A stretch of DNA of 64,000 nt, taken from assembly GCA_026413225.1 (NCBI GenBank), contig CM048553.1, positions 21,886,501-21,950,500 of the forward strand, in the 5' to 3' direction. Positions within the stretch are counted from its first letter, which is position 1, and each line of letters opens with the position of its first letter. This stretch comes from Otis tarda (taxonomy: Eukaryota > Chordata > Aves > Otidiformes > Otididae). The position numbers and the translations under genes were made by a program. Below are positions 45,801 through 57,800 of the stretch, in pieces. Below the pieces are notes generated by a model. That model was not told the origin of the DNA. It was given only the letters and a program-made list of their open reading frames with translations, and did not search any database.

Positions 45801-48800
45801 AAATAAAGATTGCAGAGAAACTATTATTAGCACTCCTCTGACACAGGCTTCTCTATATATTTAGAAAGCAAACAGAAAAAGCAGAAGTTCCACTGGAGAG
45901 AGGAATACAATACTAATGATGTTTTTCATGGGGCACACACCACAGACCTTTGCCACCCATGCTAACAGGGCTTGTGGTAGGTTTCTAGCTCTTCCAAGGA
46001 TCAGCTACTAGGGACAAGCTGAGTGCATATTTTTTCAGCGGATTTCACCTCTATTTGCAGAGGAGGTCCACATTAGTTACAGACATGGCTCCTGTCACCC
46101 CATCCTGCACAGCATAACCCCTTCTTCCTGTGATCTTTGGAGGCAGGCTCCCATCCAATTCTTTGTGCTTGTTCCTGTCCTGTCCTTTTTCATTTGAAGT
46201 GCTTGACCATGTTTCACCCCAGATTCCTATCTAATCCTGGTTTCCCAGGGCCTGCTCTCACTAAAGTGCGGCTCCAGTTCCTCTCACCTCAGCACCTGTG
46301 CCCTCTCTCAGTCCTGTGTCCCACCAAGCTCCGTCTCTACCTCTCTTCCCTTGATTTCCTCACAGCTCTAGTTACACAAATATCCAGCTGCATCATCTTT
46401 TTTCGTGTTCTTTTTACATACCTCTAACAGATGGTTCTCCTGTCAGACTCTTCCACTTTTTGCTAACTCAGTCTGTTGGCAGTTTTTCACAAGGCACTGG
46501 CTTCAGCCCCAAAAACCAGCCTAAGGTGTTTGCCAGAGGCCGATTGCCAGAGGCCTGCTCCTGGCTTTAAGCTGCACCTTGGCATTTCCCTTATTGCCCA
46601 GCACAAGCTCTTGTAGTGCTACGCTGTAAACCAAAACACGGCTTAAAATAACCTTACGAAGAAAGAACTATTTTTAACCCAAATTGTTTCTATGGTGTGC
46701 TCCGCAATGTGTCTTCAGAAACAGCAGTGCTCCCTTGCATCAACGTGTGGTAGACCATGGTGTAGGAAGTGAAAACTCCATAGCCACTTTTACCGCTTAA
46801 GCCACTGTCTACTGCAGCTACATCCTTGGTGGTCTACAAAATGCGAGCTGTGGCAGTTCTCACATATATTATGGCCAAACATTTAGATGTGTAAAACCGC
46901 TGACCTGGAGAGAAGTCAAGTACCTCAGGAAGATTTTGATGCCTGCCACACGTTCACAGATCTTGCCAGTAGCACTCACATAGGTGCAAGCAGTGCCCAC
47001 AGCAGTGGGCAACCTCTGAGTAAGAAAGATGGTTGATCTATGCTGCTCTAGGGTAGCAGTATGATTGCCACGAGCATTTTATGGACTCACCGTGTTGCTG
47101 TTAAGACCAATCCATACAGGCTCCCCATGCTTTAATATTTGTAACCACAGGTAAGATTCAACATAAGGATCCAAAACACTGGCCAGTTCTGCAAACTGGT
47201 CTCTGCAGTTCTTCTGTGCTTCTTCCCAGCTCATTTTGTAGTTGATGACTGCATAGCGCTCATCACCATAATTGTTAAAGCCAAACATTGGAACTATGGG
47301 TTGGGAGTTTGGCAGTTTGGGGTCTGCAACAAGAAAACAAACAAAAAGAAAAGTCAAAAGCTTTATATTGGCTCAACATGTAACACTGAGAGAAGATCTA
47401 GTGTTCTAGAGTACTCACGTAATTAAGAGAGCCTAGAATAATAAATTAAGATGTTTCCCAATTATCACTGCAGTGATGAAAGCCATGTTTTCACGTTTTG
47501 CGACAAGATTTTCTAGTTTTTTTCACAATGACCTTTTAGCATAAATAACTGTATCACCTCCAGGAATGTGCCCTCCAAGCTCTAGACCTTCCCAAAGCAT
47601 ATTGTAACTGTATAGGACATTAAAGGGAACAATCCTCCCACTTTTTGCACTATATCTTAGTATTTGTTGTATTTCTGACAAGGAACAGTATATGGTAAGC
47701 ACATCATGAGGAAGCAGAGGGATATAACTGCTGCTGATGAAATTGCATGAGTAAGACTGTAAAGGAAACCAAGAAGGGGAGTTTTTCAAAATAAAGAAGC
47801 TGCAGTGCTTTTAAGTATAACACTAGAACTTCCGTTTTGAAGAATTTACCCATATAAAGGCAAAGTACTGTTCTCTCTCTCCCTTCTGATTGCCAAAAAG
47901 AGTTAAAATACATAATGATCCATAGATTTTTTTTTTAAATTTATTTACTGATCTCATGCTTAAAATAGGAAAGGTTAAGAATTTTTCTCCAAAAAATAAA
48001 ATATGTGGGTTTTTTTTTTAAATGGTCCATAGCACATATGATACTGTCAGATTCATTTCAGTTAAAATAGGACAGAATACAGGAAAGCCACTTCTAACAC
48101 CAGTTTGACATAATCACAATACATCAGCTGTACTAGAAAGTGGTGAATGAAATCTCACCTGAATTTTTCTGGCATATATAGCTTTTGCTTGTTTTACATT
48201 CCTCATCTTTCCATTTCCCTGCCTGTTCAATAGGGGTCTTAATCATAAAGACGCAGTCATCCTACAGAGGAAATGAGATTAACAAGAAAAAGATGTGAAC
48301 AGATAGAATCATAGAATCTTAAGGTTGGAAGAGACTTCCAAGATCATCAAGTCCAACCATCAACCTAACACCACCATGCCTACTAAAGCATGTCCTGAAG
48401 TGTCACGTCTACACACTCTTTGAACAGCTCTAGGGATGGTGACTCCACCACTCCCCTGGGCAGCCTGTTCCAGTGCCTAATCACTCTTTCAGTAAAGAAG
48501 TGTTTCCTAATATCCAACCAAAACCTCCCCTGCTGCAACTTGAGGCCATTTCCTCTTGTCCTATCACAAGTTATTTGGGAGAAGAGACCAACACTTGCCT
48601 CCCTACAACCTCCTTTCAGGCAGTTGTAGAGAGCAATGAGGTCTCCCATGAGCCTCCTCTTCTTTAGACTAAACAATCACAGTTCACTCAGCCGGGAAAT
48701 GTTCCAACTCCTGACGGATATACAGACTCACCTATCACATGCAGGCACACACAGATGAATAATATGAAGGTCGTATGTATGAACTCATGCAAGCAATGGT

Positions 48801-51800
48801 CAGGAGAGGTAATATGACAATAAGCATTTATAACTCAGCCCTAGGGAAGTTTGCACTTGGATGATGGACGGACTTGCAAAGCACAGCATAGAGGCAGGAA
48901 GAAGCAGCTGGGACTATCTGTGTGTATATAATGCATGCACGTGTGTGGGTGTGTGTGTACAGGTAGACATGCATGCACTAGGTCTGGCCCACAGATATTT
49001 CAGCTCTGTTGCTGTTTTCTTGGATGTTACAGAATCATAGAATCATAGAATGGTTAGGGTTGGAAGGGACCTTCAAAGGTCATCTAGTCCAACCCCCCTG
49101 CAAGAAGCAGGGACATCCCCGACTAGATCAGGTTGCTCAGAGCCTCGTCCAGCCTGGCCTTGAATGTTTCCAGGGATGGGGCATCCACCACCTCTCTGGG
49201 AAACCTGTTCCAGTGTTCTACAACTTGCATTGTAAAAAAATTTTTCCTAATATCCAATCTAAATCTACCCCCCTCTATTTTAAAACCATTACCCCTCGTC
49301 CTATTGCAACAGGCCCTACTGAACAGCCTCTCCCCATCTTTCTCGTAGGCCCCCTTGAGGTAATGGAAGACCACTATCAGGTCTCCCCGGAGCCTCCTCT
49401 TCTCCAGGCTGAATAGCCCCAACTCTCTCAGTCTGTCCTCATAGGAAAGGTGCTCCAGCCCTCTTATCACTTTCGTGGCCCTCCTCTGGACCCTCTCCAA
49501 CTGGTCCATGTCCTTCTTGTGTTGGGGGCTCCACAACTGGATGCAGCACTCCAGGTGGGGTCTCACCAGGGCAGAGTAGAGGGGGAGAATCACCTCCCTC
49601 GACCTGCTGGCCATGCTCCTCTTGATGCAGCCCAGAATGAGGTTGGCTTTCTGGGCCGCAAGGGCGCATTGCTGGCTCATGTTAAGCTTCTCATCCACCA
49701 GCACTCCCAAGTCCTTCTCCTCAGGGCTGCTCTCCATCCATTCTCCGCCCAGCCTGTATTTGTGCCTGGGATTGCCATGACCCAGGTGCAGGATCTTGCA
49801 CTTGGCCTGGTTGAACTTCATGAGGTTGGCACGGGCCCACCTCTCCAGCCTGTCCAGGTCCCTCTGGATGGCATCCCTCCCTTCTAGTGTGTCGACAGCA
49901 CCACACAGCTTGGTGTCATCGGCAAACTTGCTGAGGGTGCGCTCTATCCTACTGTCCATGTCGCTGACAAAGATGTTGAACAGGGCCGGGCCCAACATGG
50001 ACCCCTGAGGGACGCCACTCATGACCAGTCTCCACTTGGTCATCGAGCCGTTGACCACCACTCTCTGAGTGCGGCCATCCAGCCAACTCCTTATCCACCG
50101 AGTGGTCCATCCATCAGACCCATGTCTCTCTAGTTTAGAGAGAAGGATGTCGTGCAGGACAGTGTCAAAAGCTTTGCACAAGTCCAGGTAGATGATATCC
50201 GTTGCTTGTCCCTTGTCCACCGATGCTGTTACCCCATCATAGAAGGCCACCAAACTGGTCAGGTGGCTGTTTGCCCTTGGTGAAGCCATGTTGGCTGTCA
50301 CCAACCACCTCCTTGCTCTCCATGTGCCTTAGCATAGTTTCCAGGAGAATCTGCTCCATGACCTTGCCAGGCACAGAGGTGAGGCTGACCGGCCTGTAGT
50401 TGCCCAGGTCCTCCTTGTTCCCCTTTTTAAAAATGGGGGTTATGTTCCCTCTCTTCCAGTCATCAGGGACCTCACCAGACTGCCATGACTTCTCAAATAC
50501 AATGGCCAGTGTCTTGGCAACTTCATCCACCAGTTCCCTCAGGACCCGCGGATGGATCTCATCAGGTTCCATGGACTTGTGCACCTTCAAGTTCCTCAGA
50601 TGTTCCCGAACCTGCTCTTCGAGTACAGTGAGAGGTTTTTCATCCTTGCAGTCTTTGCTTGTGCCTTCCACAGCTTGGGTGGTGAGACAAGAGCTCTTAT
50701 CGGTGAAGACTGAGGCAAAAAATTCATTGAGTACCTCAGCCTTCTCCATGTCCCGGGTAACCAGGACACCAGTTTCCTTCTGGAGGGGGTCTACATTCTC
50801 CTTGGATTTTCTTTTGTCCAGAGGGACAGACAGAGTTTCCAGAGGGAAACTCTCCTTAGCACTGAAGCTTGCCTGGAGAGCTGAAATCCTCTTCCTGCCC
50901 CTATTTGGCAGTAGGAACCAAAGTTGTCACCAGAGTGCAGTAATGTAGAGGTAGCAATCAGAAAAAACATTTTGTGGGGGACACCTCCCAAATCCCTTCC
51001 ACTGCAATTTGGGCTCTTTACCTTCCTCATTTTCCTCCCACAGCATGAGAAGTTGCTACTTGGATTTTTGCAGCAGGAAGCAGCAGTTCTCCCCACCTTC
51101 TATCAACATAACCTCATGCTACCTCCAAACCCCCCCAGGGGCATTAGCCCAGGTATTGGCTGCAGGTGAAGGAAGTTGTACATGAAGCAATTTGTGTAGG
51201 GAACTTGTGTCCCTGCTCCTTGCAGGGGGGTTGGACCAGATGACCTTTAAAGGTCCCTTCCAACCCAAACCATTCTGTGATCCTGTGAAATGGGCATAGC
51301 CTTCTACAGAAAGCATACCCATATGTGAGATGGGAAGTCCTGGAGATCCCAAAACCCAGCTCTAGGTTGGCAGCAGAGGTTGAAACTTACTGATTTTTTT
51401 TTTTTCCCATTTTGGCTGAACTCAAAGCAATTCTCTTACGAGAAAGATAAAATCTTGGTAAACCTAGCACAGGAGTACAGAAATAGTACTGCTGAGCAGT
51501 ATTTGACATTAGCCATTTTACAATTACTGAGTAACACTGAGTTTTGTCTTGCAATTAAACACAAAATGGTATAGCAGTGCTGAAAGTTTCAAAGTGTGCA
51601 GAAGAGATCTTTCAGAAGGAATACTAGAGGGAGAAGATAAAAATGAGAAATGAAGACCTGGTCTCCTTCTTTTGAGGATTTCATTATCTTAATAAACTCA
51701 GGGTCAAGAAATGTACGTATCTGAGTATTTTCATGAAGTCTAAGTAACATTCGCTGTATCCCAAAATTATACAGTTACTGCTATGCAATGGTTTATTTGA

Positions 51801-54800
51801 ATCTCCTGATCAGTCATGGTACAGTGAGGAAAACTGAGCACTTGACTGAGTTTTGCATAATGCTTCCCAACCCCTGTCTGGATACATATAGAATCATGCC
51901 AAAATACAAAAGCTGAAAAAAAATGTCTGAAGGTAAATCTCCCACATGATAACTCTGCTTTTAAAAATAACAAGACTACTAAAAATCTTCATAAAGGAAA
52001 CTTTACAGAAAATATTGTTGTACCTACCTACGTTTTATTAATCTACCAAAGTGATAACGTTTAAGTGATAAACAAAAATTAATGTTTACCTTACTGTAAT
52101 AACTGCGGGAACCTTTCGCCCAATTTGTGTAGTAAACTGGGCTTCCGTCTGTCCATAAGTATGTGTGCTCTTGATTTATGTCATTCAGTCCAATCCAAGC
52201 ATCAGTTGCAGCATTTTTTAAGAGGGACATGAGGAAAGCTGGAGGAAAAAACAAGAATTATACAGAGAGGAAAATTGAATGCACCTTTCCCCAACAGTGC
52301 AGACTCTAGACTGCCTTGAATTAGGATGATGAGTTTCAGTTTTCTCTTTTTTAATAAGATGGTAACCTTACAATAATTTTTTTTTAAATGGATAGTCAAC
52401 TGATGTTAAAGTCAGAAAAAGTATTTACCAACTCAAAGATGGGCAATTTTTTTTATACATAAAATTGCTTTCAACATTTTAAAATTTTTTTTAAACATTC
52501 AAATTTTAAGGAATTTTTGTGTACTCTCTTCTGTGTTGTAAACATTCGAGGAAGCAAGACGGTTTTAATGGTATTACAAAAATTAACATGAGTACTCTAC
52601 ACCTTGGCACATAGAAAATGAGTCTACAGACTGTGCAGTACCTTTTCTTCTCTGCTAACGTCCTTGTTAAGCAGACTTAATAACTTGGTTTCTAAACAGG
52701 TATAACACAAATACAACTGCTTAATAACCAAGTATGCACGTACTAAGACATCAGGTTGTTGGAAGGCCAGATGGTTTTCCCTTCAGCTTCTGCCTAGACT
52801 GATTTTCCACTGAAAGACTGTCCTTGCCCTGCTATGGAAAAACCATAAATCACAAGCACTGATGGAGTGAGTTAGGAGATGGCCCTTGTGCAGCCCGCAG
52901 GAGACCTGAAGCATTACATTTCCTGAGCAAGCATGAGGTGTCAACTAAAAAAAAAAAAAAAAAATTGTAGCATGCTGAGCAGCAAGATCAACAGGCGGAG
53001 GTCCAGCAGAGCAAGGGGATTGGGGGAAATTGGGAGTAGAGTGTGGGACCCTCTGCTGCCTGAGGATGTGTTCTCTGCTGACACCCATAGCATTTGGATC
53101 AGCAGCTGGGTGCAGAGAGGTTTGTTTTGGATATTACTCTGTTTGTCTGCTGTTCTTACTTGTACACTTAAAAAAATTAAACTATGGACATTTTATTATA
53201 TGACAATCCCCTAATACAAAATCTTAATATTTGAACTGTTTTAATTCCTTTGTAGGTCCTATATTAGCCTCTAAGCTATGATTTTAAAAGTTAATCAAGA
53301 CATTAAAATATATGCAAGCATTTTTCCAAAGGTGCAATTTCTAATTCAACATAACTTGATATTATTATGGCATAAATAACAGCATATATTGTAGAAGCTA
53401 TAGCATCTGTTTTAATTTGTTTATCAGGAATTACTTGATATCTCATCAAAACATCGGTACTTTATACCTTGTGTTTCCTTTTTCGATATAGTAGCCAGGT
53501 TTCCTCCAAAATTAATACAATTGTTCCGAGCAGCATGCCACGTCAATGTATCATTTTCATTAAGGCCAAATACGTTGAAACACTGAAAAAAAGAGAGGTG
53601 TGCCAAATTGGTAACTGGATGGCATTTTAATTTCTGGTGAAAGCATCTCTGTTTGTAACAAACAAGATAAGCTGGATATTTTAAGCAAAAAGGGACATTA
53701 GGTGATTTAACAGTCCTCTCTAGCTTGTCTTCAGGTCTTTGTGAAAGAGAAGATCTATACCAGAAAACTAGCATAAATCTCAGTATTTTCGCATACACTT
53801 AGAAGAAGGAATTTGTCAGTCTAATGATTTCAGTAGAGATTATATTAAAGCTTCTGAGCACACTTCTGAGGTGTGACTTTGTGGGAGGAATGCCTAAGAA
53901 GACCTCAGAAAACAAACAAAGGTAAGACATATTATTGAAGCTAAACATCTCAGCTTCTGTTGCCCTATTTGCCATACCAGGTTTGATTCTCATAGGAGAA
54001 TCACAAAAAGATAATAATTCTGACACTACAAATAAACCCATGAATTTACTGTCTCTTGTAATACAATCTATGAGATTTAACCAACATGTCATTAGACAGC
54101 TTTGTCAGAGTCAAGCAACATAAATGTGCTAATTAAAACATGAAACCAAAAAGTTAATTAGGCAATTTGGGGAAAAAGTTGGGCAAAAGGAAGGTAGCTC
54201 TATGATGGTTAGAAGTGGTGTCTAAACACTTGGAGAGCAGTCAAGGAAGGAGTGTCTAGAAGCTCCTCTTCCAGGAGGTAAGGAAGAGATAGATATTTTA
54301 GCTTGAGAGAGCATCATGAAAGAGAACCAGCTCTGAGTTTGTGACTCTTCCTCAGGACTGAGAGATGGAAGGAAAGAGGAGACAGCAGCCAATGTATCTC
54401 AGTCAAAGGAGCTCTATCAAACTGAAATCATATTTTTGCTTAGTCAAAACCAAGAGAGGTGAAGGGAAACAAGGCAATATAATCAAGGATTATCTTCATT
54501 GCTAGGTGTATTCTCAACGGTGTACACTGTTGTTTTATAGCTTCATTGACAATAATCTATGGATTTTAAATGCATACACTCTCTTAACCTGAACTTTTGT
54601 CTTTCGAGAAGGCTAAGAGTGATTTACATAATAAAGTGTAGTGAAACTGCGTTATTTAGAAACCTTAATAGGTGTTTGGTTACAGAAAAAAAAAACTGAT
54701 TAATTTTCTCAAAGAAGGAAAATTCCTTAGTGGCTCAAGAGACAGTGTATAGTAGGCAAGGGACAAAGAAGTGTCCAGGTAACTTGTGACAGCCAGATAA

Positions 54801-57800
54801 GCACAGCACAGTCAACAAGAGCGCACAACAGCTCCACACAAGGAAAGTTGCTCAGCCATCTTTGGCAACACTAGCAATAATATAAGATCAAGCTTTCATC
54901 TTGTATGGCTCATGCCTCCCTCATAACTCATCTGTGAAGCCACTAGATGCTATCGTTTCAGTTTTAGGAATTATATTTTTAGAGTCTTTAAATGTACATC
55001 AAAATCTTTTGTGATAACTGAAAACCCTGCTACAACTGAATAACTGAATCAAAGATGTTTTTAATTCTGCTCTTTTTAAAATACAATATACTGACGTTTC
55101 ATACTGCACCTTGTTATCAAAGAGGAGCCAGTCTTCTGGGCAGCCGCCCTCTGGTGGTGGTGAAGTGGGAGCAACAGTTGGACGAGCCGTACCATTAAGC
55201 CTTTCACAGATGAATAACTCAACACTGCCACAGTTGAGATCATTCCATGTACCTGAAAGCAAATTAGCATACAAGAAAAACAAAATGCAATTGAGACTGG
55301 GATAAAAAGTGTCCTTTCCTAACCCTAATCTATGATAGAAAATAGAACTGATTACAGTATTCTTATTTCTTTCTCCCAGAAATAATGAGCAATTTTTATG
55401 TATGTTCCTTAAAAATATTCAGGTTTACAGCAAAATTCAGAATATTAATATTTTGTCTGAGAATAGAAATATTTCAATATTGCAAAACCATAGCATTGCC
55501 AAAGGGGAGTTTTAGTTCAAATGCTTAATTCACCTCTCTAAGATCTGTAAGATCTCTAGCATCACTCTGTCTGTGTAAGGTGCTTGGTCCTTGTTACCTT
55601 ACTACCTGAGCTTCTCACAGTCTTACAGTCCTCTGGGTATCTTTTCTCCCTATGGGAGTGTGATGTAACAATATAACATTAACATCATCATCCTCATCTT
55701 ACAGATCAGGAATTAATAAGGAAATGGCATTTCTTTCGTTACTGCAGACAGTTACAAGGTGATTATCTACAGCAGAGCTAACCACACCTTATGTTAAGTG
55801 GAGATATAGTCATTATAATTCAGTGAAGTTAAGAGCATAATTCATCTTCTCTTAAAGAAGATCTCCAAAACAGGACATAACATTTACTCCCCAATATTCA
55901 CTTCCCTCTAACATGGCCTAGGAAGATTATGTCAGCTATAGATTTTGAGACTGGAAATGTTTAAAAGTAGAAGAGATTAACTGCTCCAAAGAAGAATAAG
56001 TGCTTGGCTAGTGTAAGCCAAATTACTTCCCACTCTCGGTGTTAAAGGATACTCGTATTTATTTTTATTAAAATAGTGTATAGCATTGTTTAGCAATAAT
56101 CAAATCCATGCCCAAGCCCTAGATTTTTAGGAACTGCAGAAATTATAACAGACAGCTGATGTCCTCAAGAAATAATAATAAAATGGAGAGAGGTTAGAGG
56201 AAAAACAGTACTGACTGTATCTGCAGATGGTCTGATGTCTAACTGATTTGTTCATGTTGAAATTTTCTGACAAAGCTAGGAATCAAGCTGTAGATGTAAT
56301 CCAATGTGTTAGCTACATAGAGTTCAATTTTCTAAAAGAGCATAAGTGAAAGAACACAACATGATTTATTTTCCTACACTTTTTAAACACTCTATCAAAC
56401 ATCAGCCTGCTCAGGATTATAACTTGCCCAGCCTTGCACATACAGCCCTTCCAAGCCTATCCGACACTGCGCAGACTGCATGTTGTTACAACACCCACCT
56501 GTTTGGGTATACATGACCACACAGTTTTCATCATTATTTGCAAAATTGGGTTCATTTGGAGCCCAGGCAACATAGTTCACTGGAGTTCCATCCATCCATC
56601 TGAAAGAAGTAATTTTGGGGGAATAATAAGTCTTAGCTGAATTAGTTAATATTTCTTGGTAAAGGACATGTTAGAGCTTTAGATTTTAATTTTCCAATAT
56701 CCTAGCTTACAAACACGTAATTGTTCTCTGGTAAAAGGAAAAGTATGATCTTTCACTTGGAATTAGTAAAAAATACCTCTATGTCAACTGCCTGCTCTGT
56801 TGACCTGGACCAGGTCTGAACTAATCATCTCAACTGATGGTCCCAGGTCTCCAAGCATTGATAGCCTACAGGAAACATGCCAGTGTGCACTGGACGTGGC
56901 CTTCCTTGGAGCACAGAAACACAAACCTAAGCCCAGTTTAGTAATTTCCTGGATCCAAAAGCAATAATATAAGATCTCATAGGGTAAGAGAGAGCCTTGA
57001 ATCACAGACTGGGAACCAGGGGGAACCATTCTGGTGTTTTTAAAAAGGAAATCTTTAATATTATACAGCTGTTGCTTTCAGTTGTGCAACAATCATTTCC
57101 TAGTTTGGTGATTCACAAATTTATTTTCAAAAAGAAAAAAAAAAAAAAGAAAAAAAAAGTGAAGAAGCCTCAGTGTACTGGAAGGATGAGAGTTAAGTGG
57201 GGAATCTGCCAAGACTGAGAGCCTTCAGACAGCATCAGCTCCGGGGCAATGTAGTGTTTTCCAGATTTGGAGACTAAGCAACTATATGTGTATGTTTGCA
57301 AGTATACTGCAAATGAGGAATTCAACAGGATGCCCAAGTGCTCCCTCTTGCAAATCTTCCAAATAAGAAAAAAAAAAAAAAAAGACATAATAAACTGGGA
57401 GGAATAACGTAAAGACAAATAGTAGCACCATCATCCAACAGGGAGGAGATGGAAAATTAGTGAGGGAGCAAGGGAGAATTGGACAAATAACAGCATCTGC
57501 TGAGCAGATAGTGGATAGGATATAGAAAGCAGAAGCTCCAGGAGATGAGACTATCCAGTCTCCATGGCTTGTGGACAAGAAAGACATCCTGAGGCAACAG
57601 AAGGAAGGCTGAAATGGAGAGGCTAGCTTCAAATCCAGGAGAAGGCACTATAAAAAGAAGCAGTGGGCAGCGGTGAGGTGGGATGGGGTGGGAGACAGAG
57701 GAAGAGAGGAGAACTGTAATACAGGAGAAATGTGTCTGTAAATCATCTAAGGCTCCATAGGAGGTTTAGGACATTCCTAGGGCCCTTTGTTTCTGAAGAC

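Larger units (their letters stand above)
48262..52089 (-). other. Gene B intron 22, rich in CR1 insertions
   Basis: At 3.8 kb it is the largest gene B intron in the window. It holds two sense CR1 copies (48305-48716 and 49031-50820), an antisense CR1 tail (51205-51287) and a TG-rich simple repeat (48919-48960). The flank 51288-52089 shows nothing recognised. Confidence 0.8.

Noticed and set aside
52933..53214. 93-codon frame following a poly(A) run in intron 21, considered as a processed pseudogene
   Set aside because: The poly(A) lies before the frame and not after it, and the peptide resembles no known protein.
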